A stretch of 64,000 bases of DNA from Spirosoma rhododendri (GTDB taxonomy: Bacteria; Bacteroidota; Bacteroidia; Cytophagales; Spirosomataceae): positions 1,178,001-1,242,000 of the forward strand of contig NZ_CP051677.1 in the NCBI RefSeq assembly GCF_012849055.1. Reading direction: 5' to 3'. Positions 54,647 to 63,719 of this stretch are shown piece after piece. The translations under genes and the position numbers were made by a program. Numbering within the stretch: the stretch's first letter is position 1; each line of letters starts with the position of its first letter. The notes under the pieces were generated by a model, which did not search any database, had not been told where the DNA came from, and saw only the letters and a list, made by a program, of their open reading frames with translations.

Positions 54647-55510
54647 TCAATACGCTTTCAGGCTCAAATCCAGACTCTTGACGTGGTGCGTCAGGGCTCC
54701 CGACGAGATAAAATCGACACCCGTTTCGGCGTAGGCCCGCAGGTTGGTTTCGTCGATGCCCCCCGATGCTTCCGTGATAAAGCGCCCGTTGATGAGCCGT
54801 ACCATATCACGAATACCATCGGGCGCGAAATTATCGAGCAGCACGATGTCGACTCGGGTCGCGTCAGACTGTCCGACGCGTAGTACTTCTTCGACTTCGG
54901 CCCGGTTACGGGTTTCGATTTCGATGCGCAGTTTCCGGCCCGTTTCGGCCAGATATGCTACCGACTTATTGATTGCCGCTTCGATCCCCCCGGCAAAATC
55001 GACGTGGTTGTCTTTGATCAGAATCATGTCGTATAGCCCGAACCGGTGATTGACGGCTCCGCCAATTTTCGTCGCCATCTTTTCGCAGATACGGAAGTTG
55101 GGCGTCGTCTTGCGGGTGTCAAGCAACTGGGCCCGGGTTCCTTCAAGCAGGTCGACAAGCTGCCGGGTGTGCGTAGCGATACCACTCATGCGCTGCATAC
55201 AGTTCAGCACCAGCCGTTCGGCCGTCAGGATGTTGCGGGCATTCCCCGAAACAGTCAGCACTATGTCGCCGGGTTTGATCGTCGCGCCATCCTGCATCAG
55301 CACGTCAACTTGCAGCGCCGGGTCAACCTGGGCGAACACCGCCAGTGCCACATCGACGCCTGCCAGTATTCCCGCTTCTTTCACCAACAGCCGCGCCCGT
55401 TTGGTGGCATCGGCCGGAATGGTCGATAATGATGTATGATCGCCGTCGCCAATGTCTTCGGCCAGCGCAAGTCTGATAAATTCGTGTAAGTCCATACCGG
55501 GTAAATCCAT
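54647..55510 (-). CDS. nadC: Nicotinate-nucleotide pyrophosphorylase (quinolinate phosphoribosyltransferase)
   Basis: 287 residues from ATG 55510, the usual family length; the frame is open to 55633 but that stretch overlaps an intergenic repeat. The enzyme makes nicotinate mononucleotide from quinolinate and PRPP in NAD synthesis. Visible family motifs: ALAEDIGDGDHTS at the start, LNCMQRMSGIATHTRQLV, LLDTRKTTPNFRICEKMA, the active-site KIGGAVNHRFGLYDMILIKDNH region, IEIETRN, LLDNFAPDGIRDMV, TEASGGIDETNLRAYAETGVDFISSGALTHHV. No nadA or nadB nearby. Confidence 0.95.
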   Translation of the reverse strand: MDLPGMDLHEFIRLALAEDIGDGDHTSLSTIPADATKRARLLVKEAGILAGVDVALAVFAQVDPALQVDVLMQDGATIKPGDIVLTVSGNARNILTAERLVLNCMQRMSGIATHTRQLVDLLEGTRAQLLDTRKTTPNFRICEKMATKIGGAVNHRFGLYDMILIKDNHVDFAGGIEAAINKSVAYLAETGRKLRIEIETRNRAEVEEVLRVGQSDATRVDIVLLDNFAPDGIRDMVRLINGRFITEASGGIDETNLRAYAETGVDFISSGALTHHVKSLDLSLKAY

Positions 55511-55534
55511 AGCGGCAAAGTAAGGAATTTGTAT

Positions 55535-55667
55535 CGACAGGATTACAGGATTGACGGGATTTGCCTTATTTCCAGGCCCGGCACCACCGGTATCCACCGC
55601 ATCCGGCCCAAACCCGGCACTGCCCGGCAACAACCGTAGAAAATCCTGCTAATCCGGCAATCCGGTC
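55535..55667. repeat. Imperfect inverted repeat upstream of nadC
   Basis: The left arm (55535-55562, cgacaggattacaggatt...) is a degenerate inverted copy of the right arm (55640-55667). The region between is GC-rich. Aggatt-type arms of this kind are common between Bacteroidetes genes; here they lie before nadC. Confidence 0.6.
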
Positions 55668-55727
55668 CAATACCCTATTGTATAAGTCTAAAAACGGTGC
55701 GAAATTTGTCATCCCCTAATCGGACTG

Positions 55728-56110
55728 ATGAAGCAACCCCGTATCATACAACGCGTTTCGAGCCTGACACTGGCCGTTCTCCTATTGGTGACGGCGATGT
55801 GGGGACCGGCTGCGCTCGTAGCTAAGCGGGGCGGCACGCAAAAATCCGTTGCGGGAGTTGTCAAGGCTGAAAAAGCCGCCAAGCCGGAGAAAGCCTCGGC
55901 ACAGCTCAGTGCCAAGTCGCTGGAAGCTGTTGTTGCGCCCGCCGTTCAACTCGGCGATTCAGGGCAGTCGGTGTTTCTGCTGCCCGCCCCGCGCTCGTTA
56001 TTCTGCTGTTGCTGAGCGTTCCGCTACTTCGGCATTTCACGCTGCCGCATTTTTACTTTTCCTTTTTCCAGCACGTATTCGGGCACCACATCGCCACGAA
56101 TGCGCCCTAG
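55728..56110 (+). pseudogene. Small membrane protein, frameshifted near 55990
   Basis: The frame from ATG 55728 has a signal-like start (VSSLTLAVLLLVTAMWGPAAL) and an Ala/Lys-rich middle, then reads SLFCCC and stops at 56015. In the -1 frame from 55994 the text is LVILLLLSVPLLRHFTLP and ends ...VFGHHIATNAP with stop 56108-56110, a convincing membrane segment and C-terminus. Joining the frames near 55985-55993 gives about 127 residues. One base appears to be missing in the GC-rich tract. Function unknown. Confidence 0.55.
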
Positions 56111-56232
56111 TTGGCCCTTCTGCTGAGCCCATTTTCATGCGCTCAGCCATCACCGCTTTACCGATTACGCACTAGCCACTTGTCTGGCGGACTCGGTCGT
56201 TTTTCAACTTTTCATCTATTTTTTTCAATCAA

Positions 56233-56250
56233 CACAGACGGTCGTCTGTG
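56233..56250 (+). promoter_or_regulatory. Small hairpin just before secDF
   Basis: cacagacg and cgtctgtg can form an 8-bp stem ending 6 bases before ATG 56257. If formed in the mRNA it would sit at the ribosome-binding region. Confidence 0.4.
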
Positions 56251-56256
56251 CGTATT

Positions 56257-59200
56257 ATGCAGAACAGAACTGGCATACTCATTCTGACGGGGGTAATTTC
56301 GGCTATATGCCTTTACTTCCTGTCGTTTACGTTTGTCTCGCGCAATATCAAATCCGACGCCGAGGCATACGCAACCAACAAGCAGGGGCAGGTAGATAGC
56401 AACAAGAAGCAGCGCTACCTCGATTCGCTCTGGAAAGAGCCCGTTTACCTGGGCAGCACGCTTCAGGAAGTAACCGAGCGCGAACTGGGTCTGGGTCTCG
56501 ACCTACAGGGCGGTATGCACGTGGTACTCGAAGTGTCGCCCGCCGACATCCTGCGGAGCCTGTCGGGCAACAACCGCGATCCTAAGTTTGCACAGGCGTT
56601 GAAAATGACGCTGGACGATCAGAAAACCAGCAACAGCAACTTCGTTGACCTGTTCGCCAGCAATTTCAAAGAAGTTGCTCCTGATACGAAACTGGCCAGC
56701 GTTTTCGCAACGAGCGCCAACCGTAGCAAGATCAACTACCAGTCGTCGGACACCGAAGTAAAGAAGGTACTGACCGAGGAAGTAAACGGTGCTATCGCCC
56801 GCGCCTTCCAGATCATTCAGGCGCGTGTCGATAAGTTTGGCGTAGCTAACCCCAACATTCAGCGGCTGCCGGGTTCGGGTCGTATTCAGATCGAACTACC
56901 AGGTGTTGACAACCCGGAGCGTATCCGCCGACTGCTGACGGGTGCTGCCAAACTGGAATTCACCGAAGTTTACAAACTGAACGAACTGGCCCCCGCCATC
57001 GAAGGCATGGGTGCTTACCTGCTGCGCGAAGAAACCGCTCGTAAAGCCGCGTTGAAAGCCGGTGCGCCAGCCACGCCCGCAGCGGGAACGGCCACGCCAA
57101 ACAATAGCCTGGAATCGCAGCTAGCGAAAGGTGGCAAGAAAGATTCGACCGCAACCGCCAAGACGGACACGGCCGCTGCTGCGGCACAGGGATCGGCCCT
57201 GACCCAACTGTTTATTCCGCTGGGCCCCGACCAACTGGGCGTATACCTGAAAGATTCGGCCCGCGCCAACGCCATTCTGAATGCGCCGGAAGTACGGAGC
57301 CTGTTTCCAGCAGACGCTATGTTTGCCTGGGGCCGGAAGTCGGAAAAGACCAACGACAACAAGGAGATTCTGCCACTGTACTTCATCAAGAAGCCCGGCG
57401 GACGCGCACCGATGGAAGGTGATGTAATCACCGACGCAGCCAACGACTACGACGACCGTGGCCGTCCGGAAGTGACGATGAACATGAACGCCGAAGGTGC
57501 CCGCAAATGGCGTAACCTGACGGCGGCTAACGTCAACCGTCCCGTTGCTATTCTGCTCGACGGGCTGGTTTATACCGCCCCTAACGTACAGAACGAGATT
57601 CCCAACGGCCGTTCGAGCATCTCGGGTAACTTCACCGTTGAAGAAACGAAAGACCTTGCCAACGTTCTGAAGGCTGGTAAACTCCCCGCCCCGACCAACA
57701 TCGTTGAAGAAAGCATCGTGGGTGCTACGCTGGGTTCGGAAGCTGTGCAGGCCGGTGTGCTCTCGTCGATTATCGGTATCCTGCTGGTACTGGGCTTCGT
57801 GGTGTTCTATTACAACCGCGCCGGTCTGATTGCCGACGTTGCGCTGCTGGTCAACCTGTTCTTCCTGCTGGGCGTAATGGCGTCGCTGGGTGCCGTACTG
57901 ACCATGCCGGGTATTGCCGGTATCGTACTGTCGATCGGTATGGCCGTCGATGCCAACGTACTGATTTTCGAGCGGATCAAAGAAGAACTGGCTGAAGGTA
58001 AACCGTTTAAGATTGCCGTTCAGGATGGCTTCAAAAACTCGCTGTCGTCGATCATCGACTCAAACGTAACGACGTTCCTGACGGGTATCGTCCTGTTTAT
58101 CTTCGGTACGGGTCTGATCCTGGGCTTCGCTACGACGCTGATTATCGGTATCCTGACCTCGCTGTTCGCGGCTATCTTCATCACGCGGGTACTGCTTGAT
58201 TCGTACATCCGCAACGGAAAGACGCTGACCTTCACCTCGTCGTGGGCCAAGAATCTGTTTGCTGATTCGAACTTCGACTTCGTATCGCGCCGGAAACTGT
58301 ACTACACCGTATCGTCGGTTATTATCGCTGCGGGTGTTATCTCTGCGGTCTTCAAAGGCTTCGGTCTGGGTGTCGACTTCAAAGGCGGCCGGTCGTACGT
58401 AGTTCGGTTCGAGAAAGCGGTTAGCACGGATGAAGTTCGCAATGCGCTGGAGCCGGTACTGGGCGGATCGCCCGAGGTGAAGACGTACGGTGGCGCATCG
58501 ATTGGTGCCAACACGCAGGTTAAAATCACAACGCCTTACCTGATCGACGACAATTCGCAGGGGGCCGACCGTCAGGCCGAAGCAACCGTGTACAAAGGGC
58601 TGAGCACCCTACAGGGCAACCCGGCACATATTGAAAGCTCGCAGAAAGTAGGGCCCACGATCGCGTATGACATTCTGACGTCGGCGCTATGGTCGATTCT
58701 GCTGGCCGTAGCGGTCGTGTTCGTGTATATCCTGATCCGGTTCAAGAAGCTGGCGTTTGGTTACGGTGCTGTCGTCGCGATGTTCCACGACGTACTGATT
58801 ATCCTGGCTATCTTCACCATCTTCAACGGCCTGCTGCCCTTCAACCTCGACGTCGATCAGGCGTTTGTGGGTGCGCTGCTGACGATCATGGGTTACTCGA
58901 TGAACGACACCGTCGTGGTTTTTGATCGGGTACGCGAATACCTGGCCGAGAACAAAGGCAAGAGTGAGAGTATCCCGACGATTATCAACAACGCCCTGAA
59001 CAGCACGCTGAGCCGTACGGCCGTTACTGGTTTCTCGACGATTCTGGTTCTGCTCGTTCTGTTCATCTTCGGTGGTGAAACCATCCGGGGCTTCTCGTTC
59101 GCCATGCTGATCGGCGTTATCGTTGGTACGTACTCGTCGCTGTTCGTGGCTACCCCGATCGTGGTCGATTCGCTGAGCAACGAGCAGGCTGAAGAAGCCA

Positions 59201-59343
59201 AGGTCACTGTCGTTGAGAAGAAAACCGGCTTCGATGCTGTTCCGGCCGACTTCACGACCAAAGAGGCTGATACCCCCGACGAGTTCACAGCCAAGAAAGA
59301 GAAGAAAGACAAAAAGCCGCTGATCCGGCCTTCGCAGTCGTAA
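56257..59343 (+). CDS. secDF: SecDF fusion, protein translocase accessory subunit
   Basis: 1028 residues from ATG 56257 (GTG 56248 upstream in frame). SecD and SecF fused in one chain, as common in Bacteroidetes; it uses the proton gradient to pull exported proteins across the inner membrane. SecD half: first membrane segment (ILILTGVISAICLYFLSFTF), LGLGLDLQGGMHVVLEV near residue 80, a large periplasmic part with an Ala/Thr-rich insert near 270-310, SISGNFTVEETKDLANVLKAGKLPAP, then five segments including GIVLSIGMAVDANVLIFERIKEEL. SecF half starts near 690 (GLGVDFKGGRSYVVRFE) and has GYSMNDTVVVFDRVRE near 885. Tail is charged (KKEKKDKKP). Confidence 0.95.
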   Translation: MQNRTGILILTGVISAICLYFLSFTFVSRNIKSDAEAYATNKQGQVDSNKKQRYLDSLWKEPVYLGSTLQEVTERELGLGLDLQGGMHVVLEVSPADILRSLSGNNRDPKFAQALKMTLDDQKTSNSNFVDLFASNFKEVAPDTKLASVFATSANRSKINYQSSDTEVKKVLTEEVNGAIARAFQIIQARVDKFGVANPNIQRLPGSGRIQIELPGVDNPERIRRLLTGAAKLEFTEVYKLNELAPAIEGMGAYLLREETARKAALKAGAPATPAAGTATPNNSLESQLAKGGKKDSTATAKTDTAAAAAQGSALTQLFIPLGPDQLGVYLKDSARANAILNAPEVRSLFPADAMFAWGRKSEKTNDNKEILPLYFIKKPGGRAPMEGDVITDAANDYDDRGRPEVTMNMNAEGARKWRNLTAANVNRPVAILLDGLVYTAPNVQNEIPNGRSSISGNFTVEETKDLANVLKAGKLPAPTNIVEESIVGATLGSEAVQAGVLSSIIGILLVLGFVVFYYNRAGLIADVALLVNLFFLLGVMASLGAVLTMPGIAGIVLSIGMAVDANVLIFERIKEELAEGKPFKIAVQDGFKNSLSSIIDSNVTTFLTGIVLFIFGTGLILGFATTLIIGILTSLFAAIFITRVLLDSYIRNGKTLTFTSSWAKNLFADSNFDFVSRRKLYYTVSSVIIAAGVISAVFKGFGLGVDFKGGRSYVVRFEKAVSTDEVRNALEPVLGGSPEVKTYGGASIGANTQVKITTPYLIDDNSQGADRQAEATVYKGLSTLQGNPAHIESSQKVGPTIAYDILTSALWSILLAVAVVFVYILIRFKKLAFGYGAVVAMFHDVLIILAIFTIFNGLLPFNLDVDQAFVGALLTIMGYSMNDTVVVFDRVREYLAENKGKSESIPTIINNALNSTLSRTAVTGFSTILVLLVLFIFGGETIRGFSFAMLIGVIVGTYSSLFVATPIVVDSLSNEQAEEAKVTVVEKKTGFDAVPADFTTKEADTPDEFTAKKEKKDKKPLIRPSQS

Positions 59344-59348
59344 TCAAT

Positions 59349-59428
59349 GGTTGAATGAGCGAATGAGTGATTGAGTGAATAGCTGCGTGACTAATCTTTC
59401 GCTCATTCACTCATTCACTCTTTCGCTC
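59349..59428 (+). terminator. Hairpin made of gaatgag/ctcattc repeats after secDF
   Basis: 59349-59380 (short gaatgagc/gaatgagt/gagtgaat units) is roughly complementary to 59396-59428 (ctcattcactcattcactc). It probably ends secDF transcription; the simple repeat units may vary in number between strains. Confidence 0.55.
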
Positions 59429-59439
59429 TTTAATTTTTG

Positions 59440-59447
59440 TATCTTTA
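59440..59447 (+). promoter_or_regulatory. Probable -7 box for the permease gene
   Basis: TATCTTTA matches TAnnTTTG at seven of eight positions, 62 bases before ATG 59509. Confidence 0.45.
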
Positions 59448-59508
59448 CCGAGCTTGCTCGAAATAATATTTTCCCTTCTGACTAAATCACCAAACTGAAT
59501 TTGCCTGC

Positions 59509-61011
59509 ATGGAAACAAGATTGAAACCGGTTAATACCAGCGTGATGCGGAAAAAGCCTTTATCGGCTTATGCTGCGGACATGCAGAAGAGTGAACTCAA
59601 ACGGGTACTGACCCGCTGGGGACTTACCTCGCTGGGTATTGGTGCCGTTATCGGCGGGGGTATTTTTGTACTAACGGGGATTGCGGCCAACGAATGGGCG
59701 GGTCCGGCACTGGCGCTGGCGTTCGTCATCGCCGGTATCGCCTGTACATTTGCGGCTTTGTGCTACGCCGAATTTGCGTCGATTCTGCCGGTTGAAGGAT
59801 CAGCTTACGCCTATTCGTATGGAACCGTAGGCGAACTGTTCGCCTGGCTCATCGGCTGGAACCTGATTCTGGAATATATGATGGGCGCTACAACGGTAGC
59901 GGTAAGCTGGTCAGGCTATTTCGAGAAATTCCTGCATCTTTTCCATGTCGACCCGCCCGTCTGGCTGATGAATGATCCCGTTACTGCGCAGGAGAAAGCC
60001 GAAGCATTGCGAGCAGCCGGGCAGAGCATCCCTGATTTCACGTTCGCTATCAACCTACCCGCATTCCTAATCGTGTGGGTCGTTACTTACATTCTAGTAA
60101 AAGGCATCAAAGAAGCCGCGAGTACTAACAACCTGATCGTGATCGTGAAGGTCGTCACGGTAATCTTCGTTATCGTTGCAGGTTCGTTCTATATCGATAC
60201 CGCCAACTGGACTCCGTTTCTGCCCGAACCGAAAGTCGATGCCAGCGGGCAGACGCACTTCGGCTTTGAAGGTGTCGTGACGGCAGCCGGTATCGTGTTT
60301 TTTGCGTACATCGGCTTCGATGCCGTGTCGACCCAGGCCGGTGAAGCGATCAATCCCAAGAAAGACGTTCCGTTCGCCATTATTGCCTCGCTGATTATCT
60401 GTACAGTGCTTTACATTCTGGTATCGCTGGTACTGACGGGCATGGTACACTACGACAAGCTTGACCTGAAAGCACCGGTAGCGCAGGCGTTCTCCGACGT
60501 GGGCATGACCTGGGCCGTTTACCTCATCACGATTGCAGCCATCGCCGGTTTAACCTCCGTAATGCTGGTGATGATGCTGGGACAGACCCGTATTTTCCTC
60601 GGCATGGCCAAAGATGGCCTGCTGCCAAGGGGACTCTTCGCGGCTATTCACCCCAAGTTTAAAACGCCCTGGAAAAGCACGATTTTCGTGGGCGCTATCG
60701 TTTCGATCGTAGCAGCCGTGACACCAATCGACAAGGTATCGCAGCTCACTAGTTCGGGTACACTGTTCGCTTTCGCCATGATCTGCGGAGCTGTATGGCT
60801 ATTGCGCGTACGGGAGCCCAATCTGGAGCGCCCCTACCGGACCCCGGCCCTGCCCATCATTGCCACGCTAGGTATCTTGGCTAACCTGTACCTAATGTGG
60901 AACCTGCGACTGGATACGAAACTCACCTTCGTTGTCTGGGGTATTCTGGGCCTGATTGTGTACTTCGCCTATAGCCGTAAACACAGTAATCTCAACAATC
61001 CACAGGAGTAG
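59509..61011 (+). CDS. Amino acid permease (APC superfamily, cationic amino acid transporter type)
   Basis: 500-residue inner-membrane transporter. About twelve hydrophobic segments. First helix has the APC substrate-site glycines (LGIGAVIGGGIFVLTGIAANEWAGPA), followed by CYAEFASILPVEGSAYAYSYGTVGELFAWLIGWNLILEYMMG, and helix 6 carries GIVFFAYIGFDAVSTQAGEAINPKKDVP. The loop RIFLGMAKDGLLPRGLFAAIHPKFKTPW is typical of the CAT/YfnA subgroup. N-terminus of about 45 residues is cytoplasmic. The amino acid carried is not certain. A strong terminator follows. Confidence 0.92.
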   Translation: METRLKPVNTSVMRKKPLSAYAADMQKSELKRVLTRWGLTSLGIGAVIGGGIFVLTGIAANEWAGPALALAFVIAGIACTFAALCYAEFASILPVEGSAYAYSYGTVGELFAWLIGWNLILEYMMGATTVAVSWSGYFEKFLHLFHVDPPVWLMNDPVTAQEKAEALRAAGQSIPDFTFAINLPAFLIVWVVTYILVKGIKEAASTNNLIVIVKVVTVIFVIVAGSFYIDTANWTPFLPEPKVDASGQTHFGFEGVVTAAGIVFFAYIGFDAVSTQAGEAINPKKDVPFAIIASLIICTVLYILVSLVLTGMVHYDKLDLKAPVAQAFSDVGMTWAVYLITIAAIAGLTSVMLVMMLGQTRIFLGMAKDGLLPRGLFAAIHPKFKTPWKSTIFVGAIVSIVAAVTPIDKVSQLTSSGTLFAFAMICGAVWLLRVREPNLERPYRTPALPIIATLGILANLYLMWNLRLDTKLTFVVWGILGLIVYFAYSRKHSNLNNPQE

Positions 61012-61044
61012 CAATTATAGTAGCGTTTCCGGTCGCGTCTACTC

Positions 61045-61088
61045 AAAACACAACAGCCCCCGGCATCCGTCGGGGGCTGTTGTGTTTT
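61045..61088 (+). terminator. Terminator of the permease gene
   Basis: A perfect stem of at least 16 bp (aaaacacaacagccccc / gggggctgttgtgtttt) ends in a T-run, about 35 bases after the stop. Confidence 0.9.
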
Positions 61089-61231
61089 GGGCCCATCCAG
61101 CCGTACACCCGCAGCAATCACCGCCCCGACTGGAATTTTCTACCACTGATTTTAGGTTTATCGGTGAGTTGATAGCCGGGTCGGTGCAGGCTGGAACTGC
61201 CATACCAACCGGCTACTTTTTGATTCGTACT

Positions 61232-62637
61232 ATGATCGTTGAACAACTTTATACCGGTTGCCTGGCGCAGGGAGCCTACTACATTGAAAGCGCGGGTGAA
61301 GTCGCCATTATCGATCCGCTACGCGAGATAACGCCGTATATCCGCAAAGCCGAAGCCGCCGGGGCAACGATCAGGTATATCTTCGAAACCCATTTCCACG
61401 CCGATTTCGTATCGGGTCACCTCGACCTCGCGAAACAAACCGGCGCACCGATCATCTACGGCCCGAACGCCAACACCGCGTTCGACGCCCACCACGCTGC
61501 CGATGGCGACACGTTTTCGCTGGGCGACGTAACGATTAAGGTACTGCACACACCCGGCCACACCCCCGAATCGACAACCTACCTTTTGCTGGACGAAACC
61601 GGCCGACCGCATGCCATCTTCACCGGCGATACGCTGTTCATTGGCGACGTGGGTCGCCCCGATCTGGCCATCAAAGGCAACCTCACCGAACGCGATCTGG
61701 CCGGAATGCTCTACGACAGCCTGCACACCAAAATTATCCCCTGCCCGACGACGTGATCGTGTATCCGGCGCACGGCGCGGGATCGGCCTGCGGCAAGAAT
61801 ATGAGCCGTGAAACCACCGACCGACTCGGTAATCAGAAGCGGTTCAACTACGCGCTCCGGGCCGAATCAAAGGCCTCGTTTATCGAGCAGGTCCTCGACG
61901 GCCTGACAAAAGCACCGGCCTATTTTGCGCAGAACGCCCGGCTTAACAAGGAAGGTTACGAATCCATCGACCGGGTAATGCAGCGGGGCAGTCAGGCGCT
62001 GTCGCCCGACGCGTTCGAAGCCGCCGTCAACGAAACCGACGCCCTGATTCTCGACGTGCGGACGGCTGTTGAGTTTGCAGCGGGCTTCGTTCCGAACGCC
62101 ATTAATATCGGCCTCGACGGGCAGTTTGCCCCCTGGGTCGGTGCGTTAATTCCCGACCTGACCCAGCCGATTGCACTGGTGGCACCCGCCGGGCAGGAAG
62201 AAGAAACCGTTAAACGGCTGGCGCGGGTTGGCTATGATCAATGCATCGGCTATCTGGCGGGTGGTTTCGACGCGTGGCGAACCGCAGGTCGCGAAGTCGA
62301 TACAATCGAGTCAATTTCTGCCGATGAATTTGCCCAGCGACTGGCGCAAAACCCGTCGCTTTCGGTGGTCGATGTGCGGAAGCCGGGCGAGTTTGCGGGC
62401 GAACATGTGGCGAACGCGGAGAACCGCCCCCTCGATACGCTCAACGACCACATGACCGCTTTCTCGCATAGTGAACCGGTCTATGTACACTGCGCGGGTG
62501 GCTATCGCTCGATGGTTGCCAACTCGATTCTGAAAGCCCGTGGTTTCGATAACGTCGTTAACGTAGAAGGCGGCATGGGCGCTATTCGCAAAACAAACGT
62601 TCCGGTCCTAGCCGATCAGCCCGTTTCTCACAACTAG
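61232..62637 (+). pseudogene. MBL-fold/rhodanese fusion (persulfide dioxygenase type), frameshifted
   Basis: Two frames make one protein of about 468 residues. The first (61232-61756) is the metallo-hydrolase part, with THFHADFVSGH metal ligands near residue 60, HTPGHTPEST and FTGDTLFIGDVGRPDL. It runs into a false stop after IIP. The second frame resumes with LPDDVIVYPAHGAGSACGKNM at 61741 and carries two rhodanese domains; the first (LDVRTAVEFAAGFVPNAINI) lacks the catalytic Cys, the second has VHCAGGYRSM with it. The break is at four C (61738-61741); a fifth would restore the frame. Homologues oxidise persulfides to sulfite and thiosulfate. A YeeE gene follows 10 bases on. Confidence 0.85.
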
Positions 62638-62647
62638 TTAATAAGCC

Positions 62648-63222
62648 ATGGTTCAGTTTCTGTCGCAACCCTGGCCATGGTACGTCGCCGGGCCATTGAT
62701 CGGGCTGACGGTACCGATCCTGCTGCTGCTAGGCAACAAAGCGTTTGGTATCTCATCGTCGCTGCGGCACATCTGCGCAGCCTGTGTACCCGCCAACATC
62801 GACTTTTTCCGTTACGACTGGCGCAAGGAAAGCTGGAACCTGTGGTTCGTTGGGGGTATCGCCGTTGGTGGGTTTATCGGCAATCAATTGCTGACTAACC
62901 CGGCTGCGCTGACTATTGCCCCCGCCACGCAAACCGCCTTGCAGCAATTGGGTGTCCACGATTTCAGCAGTGGTTTACTCCCGCTCGACCTGTTTGGCTG
63001 GGCCGACATGACCATTGGTAAAGCCTTACTTTTTCTGGTGTTCGGCGGCTTTCTCGTCGGGTTAGGGACGCGCTACGCGGGGGCTGCACGTCGGGACATG
63101 CGATTATGGGCTTGTCGAATCTGCAATGGCCGTCGCTGGTTGCCACGTGTTGCTTTATGATCGGTGGCTTCGCCATGACGTACCTGGGTTTACCCCTGCT
63201 GATGCGGCTGGTTGGGCTGTAA
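62648..63222 (+). pseudogene. YeeE/YedE sulfur-transport protein, frameshifted
   Basis: Two frames make about 191 residues of a YeeE/YedE membrane protein. The first frame (from ATG 62648) has [28 protein letters not shown], and GGFLVGLGTRYAG. After a run of five G (63079-63083) the correct text is in the -1 frame: GGCTSGHAIMGLSNLQWPSL, then CCFMIGGFAMTYLGLPLL to stop 63220-63222. One extra G restores the frame. GGCTSGH is the cysteine signature of the family, which imports thiosulfate or other sulfur species. Second gene of a sulfur operon; the first gene is also broken. Confidence 0.85.
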
Positions 63223-63259
63223 TTCCACACGTTATTCACTTATACACAGACTTATCCAC

Positions 63260-63718
63260 ATGGTTAGCGAACGTAATCCACAAACGAAGCCAATTCAGCA
63301 GCGGGCTAAACCCAACTGGGTGTTCGGGCTGGTCGGTGTTGTGTTCGGCATCGTCTTCGTCAAAGCTGAGATCATTTCGTGGTTCCGTATTCAGGAAATG
63401 TTCCGACTCGACGCGTTCCATATGTACGGCGTCATCGGCTCGGCTGTGCTCGTCGGGATGCTGTCGGTGTACCTGATTCGCCGGTTCAACGTCCGCACCT
63501 TGCAGGGCGACCCCATTAGCATTGCCCCCAAACAGTTCAGTCAGGGGCAGATCTGGGGTGGGCTGCTGTTTGGCTTCGGCTGGGCAATCACGGGTGCCTG
63601 TCCCGGTCCACTCTTCGCTCAGATTGGAGCGGGCTACACGGCGGTTGCCATTACGTTGCTGAGTGCGCTGGCTGGCACGTGGGTCTACGGCGCAGTCCGC
63701 AAACACCTCCCCCACTAA
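63260..63718 (+). CDS. YeeE/YedE family protein, second subunit type (DUF6691-like)
   Basis: 152 residues from ATG 63260; the frame is open 48 bases further but lacks a better start. Four hydrophobic segments (WVFGLVGVVFGIVFVKA; VIGSAVLVGMLSVYLI; IWGGLLFGFGWAITGACPGPLFAQIG; YTAVAITLLSALAGTWVYGAV). The cysteine motif GACPGPLF matches the sulfur-transport family, and the RIQEMFRLDAFHMYGVIG part is typical of the second, shorter partner. Together with the preceding YeeE gene it should import sulfur for, or export products of, the MBL-rhodanese enzyme. Unlike the two genes before it, it is intact. Confidence 0.87.
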   Translation: MVSERNPQTKPIQQRAKPNWVFGLVGVVFGIVFVKAEIISWFRIQEMFRLDAFHMYGVIGSAVLVGMLSVYLIRRFNVRTLQGDPISIAPKQFSQGQIWGGLLFGFGWAITGACPGPLFAQIGAGYTAVAITLLSALAGTWVYGAVRKHLPH

Positions 63719-63719
63719 T

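Noticed and set aside
55849..56175. 108-residue frame overlapping the small gene before secDF
   Set aside because: It is in the third frame, neither the signal-peptide frame nor the frame with the membrane helix and natural C-terminus.
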